Of a stretch of DNA of 64,000 nt, positions 62,918 to 64,000 are shown in pieces. Under the pieces are notes generated by a model. It saw nothing but the letters and a program-made list of their open reading frames with translations. It had not been told where the DNA came from and made no database searches. The translations under genes and the position numbers were made by a program. The DNA is from Niallia sp. Man26 (GTDB lineage: Bacteria > Bacillota > Bacilli > Bacillales > Cytobacillaceae). Each line of letters starts with the position of its first letter. Position 1 is the first letter of the stretch. Where the stretch lies: positions 3,239,001 through 3,303,000 of the forward strand of contig NZ_CP095743.1 of NCBI RefSeq assembly GCF_022049065.2, read 5' to 3'.

Positions 62918-63157
62918 TTATTTCGCGTTCGTAAGATTACTTGCCTTCAAAACTTCCTTCTGCATTTTCCCTTTTGCAGTTACATAGTTATTCTTAAACC
63001 AAGCAATTGCAGCTGCTATAACTGTAAATGCGTTAGTCAGGTAGTTTGTCCAATCCTCACTTGTCCCAGGAATTTCGTATAAACCAAAGGAAACTAGGAC
63101 TTGGTTGACCAATGCGATTGCCAACACTAATGTACGAATGAGTGTACCTCTGTCCAT
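62918..63157 (-). CDS. Phage holin (SPP1-type) family protein
   Basis: A 79-residue protein with two hydrophobic segments (LIRTLVLAIALVNQVLVSFG and LTNAFTVIAAAIAWFKNNYV) and a charged C-terminus, typical of SPP1/phi-29-like holins. Holins make pores that release endolysin. No endolysin or other phage gene lies nearby, so it is a stranded prophage remnant or a domesticated gene. ATG at 63157 has AAGGAG nine bases upstream, better than the ATG at 63163. Confidence 0.85.
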   Translation of the reverse strand: MDRGTLIRTLVLAIALVNQVLVSFGLYEIPGTSEDWTNYLTNAFTVIAAAIAWFKNNYVTAKGKMQKEVLKASNLTNAK

Positions 63158-63261
63158 TACCATTCACTCCTTGTTATTAATTTTGCCATTCACCTTATAA
63201 TATGTTAGCTTGTACTATTCTGGTACCGGCATTTGTATTAGGAGAAATGAGGCTTTTCCGC

Positions 63262-63298
63262 AAAAAAAAGATCCCTGCTATTTACAGGAATCTTTTTT
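63262..63298 (-). terminator. Terminator of the PDZ protein gene
   Basis: AAAAAAGAT-CCTG pairs with CAGG-ATCTTTTTT, with one bulged base on each side. It lies nine bases beyond the stop. Confidence 0.85.
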
Positions 63299-63306
63299 AC
63301 CTATGT

Positions 63307-64000
63307 TTATACTGCTTGATTGCCTTTCGCCTTTTCATCCTGAATCATCAGAATGCCAAGCTTATGATAGTCTCCTTCGTACAATGCCCTCTGAGTAAAA
63401 CGAACCTCATGATTTGTATCGAGAACTTCCATTTTGCAATGAGCTGAGTTTTTTTGCAGTGCAGTGTAAAGCTGAATTTCGTCCTGCACTGGAATGCTGT
63501 TCACTTTTGTGATAATTTCACCGATTTTAAGCCCCATCTTATCTGCTGGAGAGTCAGGAACAACACCTAAAATCATGATGCCATTATTTTTTTTCGTGAA
63601 ATAAAAGCCTTTATTTTTTTCCTTCGCTTTTTGACCTGCCGTAATCCATTCACGGCCGATAATAGCCACAATAACACTACCTATAGCCGCAAGAGGGAAA
63701 TAATAAGCAGCTGCCGCACTTATTGCAATAAACAGGCCGAGCCAGAACACCCTTTTGCCGACTGCTCGCACTGCAACGGTAGGATGTACTGCTTGTACAG
63801 CTTGTCTGAATCCTAGCAAAAACGGCACAAGGATGATGGAGTATGTTTGATCACCAACAGTAAAGACCGGCCATCCATCAACAGGAATAGACAGCACTCC
63901 TTCTGGAAGAAACAGAAACAATGGCACAAGCCAAGCTCTTTCTGACAAATGGATGCCGATTGCTTGTCCCCTGCTGCTTTTTGTCAGGCGAGGTGATGTT
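63307..64000 (-). CDS. minJ: PDZ-domain membrane protein, probably MinJ (5' part outside window)
   Basis: Only the C-terminal 230 codons are in the window; the frame is open to position 64000. The visible part has two or three membrane segments (LVPLFLFLPEGVL, YSIILVPFLLGF, LGLFIAISAAAAYYFPLAAI) and a C-terminal PDZ domain (about the last 110 residues: ILGVVPDSPADKMGLKIGEI, ITKVNSIPVQDEIQLYTAL). Multi-segment N-terminus plus one C-terminal PDZ domain fits MinJ, the bridge between DivIVA and MinD in division-site selection, and the gene order near uvrAB-csbA agrees. The N-terminal half must be checked. Confidence 0.75.
   Translation of the reverse strand, partial: TSPRLTKSSRGQAIGIHLSERAWLVPLFLFLPEGVLSIPVDGWPVFTVGDQTYSIILVPFLLGFRQAVQAVHPTVAVRAVGKRVFWLGLFIAISAAAAYYFPLAAIGSVIVAIIGREWITAGQKAKEKNKGFYFTKKNNGIMILGVVPDSPADKMGLKIGEIITKVNSIPVQDEIQLYTALQKNSAHCKMEVLDTNHEVRFTQRALYEGDYHKLGILMIQDEKAKGNQAV

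Overview
The window is a typical piece of a low-GC Gram-positive (Firmicutes, Bacillaceae) chromosome. Gene content and order follow the B. subtilis secG-eno-pgm-tpiA-pgk-gapA-cggR, clpP, crh-whiA-yvcK-rapZ, trxB, his, hprK-lgt-ppaX, yvlBCD and uvrAB-csbA neighbourhoods. Ribosome binding sites are strong (AGGAGG-like), and sigma-A, sigma-B and sigma-W promoters and CtsR, CggR, Rex and PhoP-type sites can be read directly. The proteins are not close copies of B. subtilis ones, so a Bacillus sensu lato genus such as Niallia or Cytobacillus is an inference only.

Layout. 1-7.5 kb: end of secG, then the glycolytic operon cggR-gapA-pgk-tpiA-gpmI-eno on the minus strand, with a clear sigma-A promoter and a CggR double operator. 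7.7 kb: tRNA-Arg(CCG). 8.1 kb: clpP (plus strand) with a sigma-B promoter and a CtsR-controlled sigma-A promoter. 8.7-15.3 kb: crh, whiA, yvcK, rapZ, a NUDIX gene, trxB and a TPR-HTH protein. 15.6-22.1 kb: complete histidine operon hisZGDBHAF-IE. 22.3-25.3 kb: hprK-lgt-ppaX-yvoF. 25.5-27.1 kb: yvlBCD envelope-stress operon behind a sigma-W-type promoter. 27.5-32.9 kb: uvrBA and csbA.

From 32.9 to about 63.2 kb the window is more accessory: an RsbR-type stressosome protein next to csbA, a small unknown protein, an HD-GYP phosphodiesterase, adhE under a Rex site, a TetR-MMPL efflux pair with three shared operators, a sortase-anchored 5'-nucleotidase with a PhoP-box promoter, a DUF4317 protein, a lipoprotein, a T-box-controlled short prolyl-tRNA synthetase, a purine/ureide catabolism cluster (pucG, pucF, pucR, purine permease), malic enzyme, rpiA, a small membrane coiled-coil protein, a ZIP transporter, a ten-TM PAS-GGDEF-EAL protein, a MarR-controlled membrane transporter, a DsbA/FrnE-like protein and a solitary phage-type holin. 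The window ends inside a PDZ membrane protein that looks like MinJ, which is also a near neighbour of csbA in B. subtilis. The block between csbA and minJ is therefore probably a lineage-specific insertion region.

I found no CRISPR array, insertion sequence, prophage, rRNA or defence island. No clearly new biological system is visible. The most useful observations are regulatory: repeated operators for the TetR and MarR systems, a PhoP box, sigma-B/CtsR control of clpP, a sigma-W promoter, a Rex site and a T-box. A few uncharacterised small proteins and hairpins are also worth a look.
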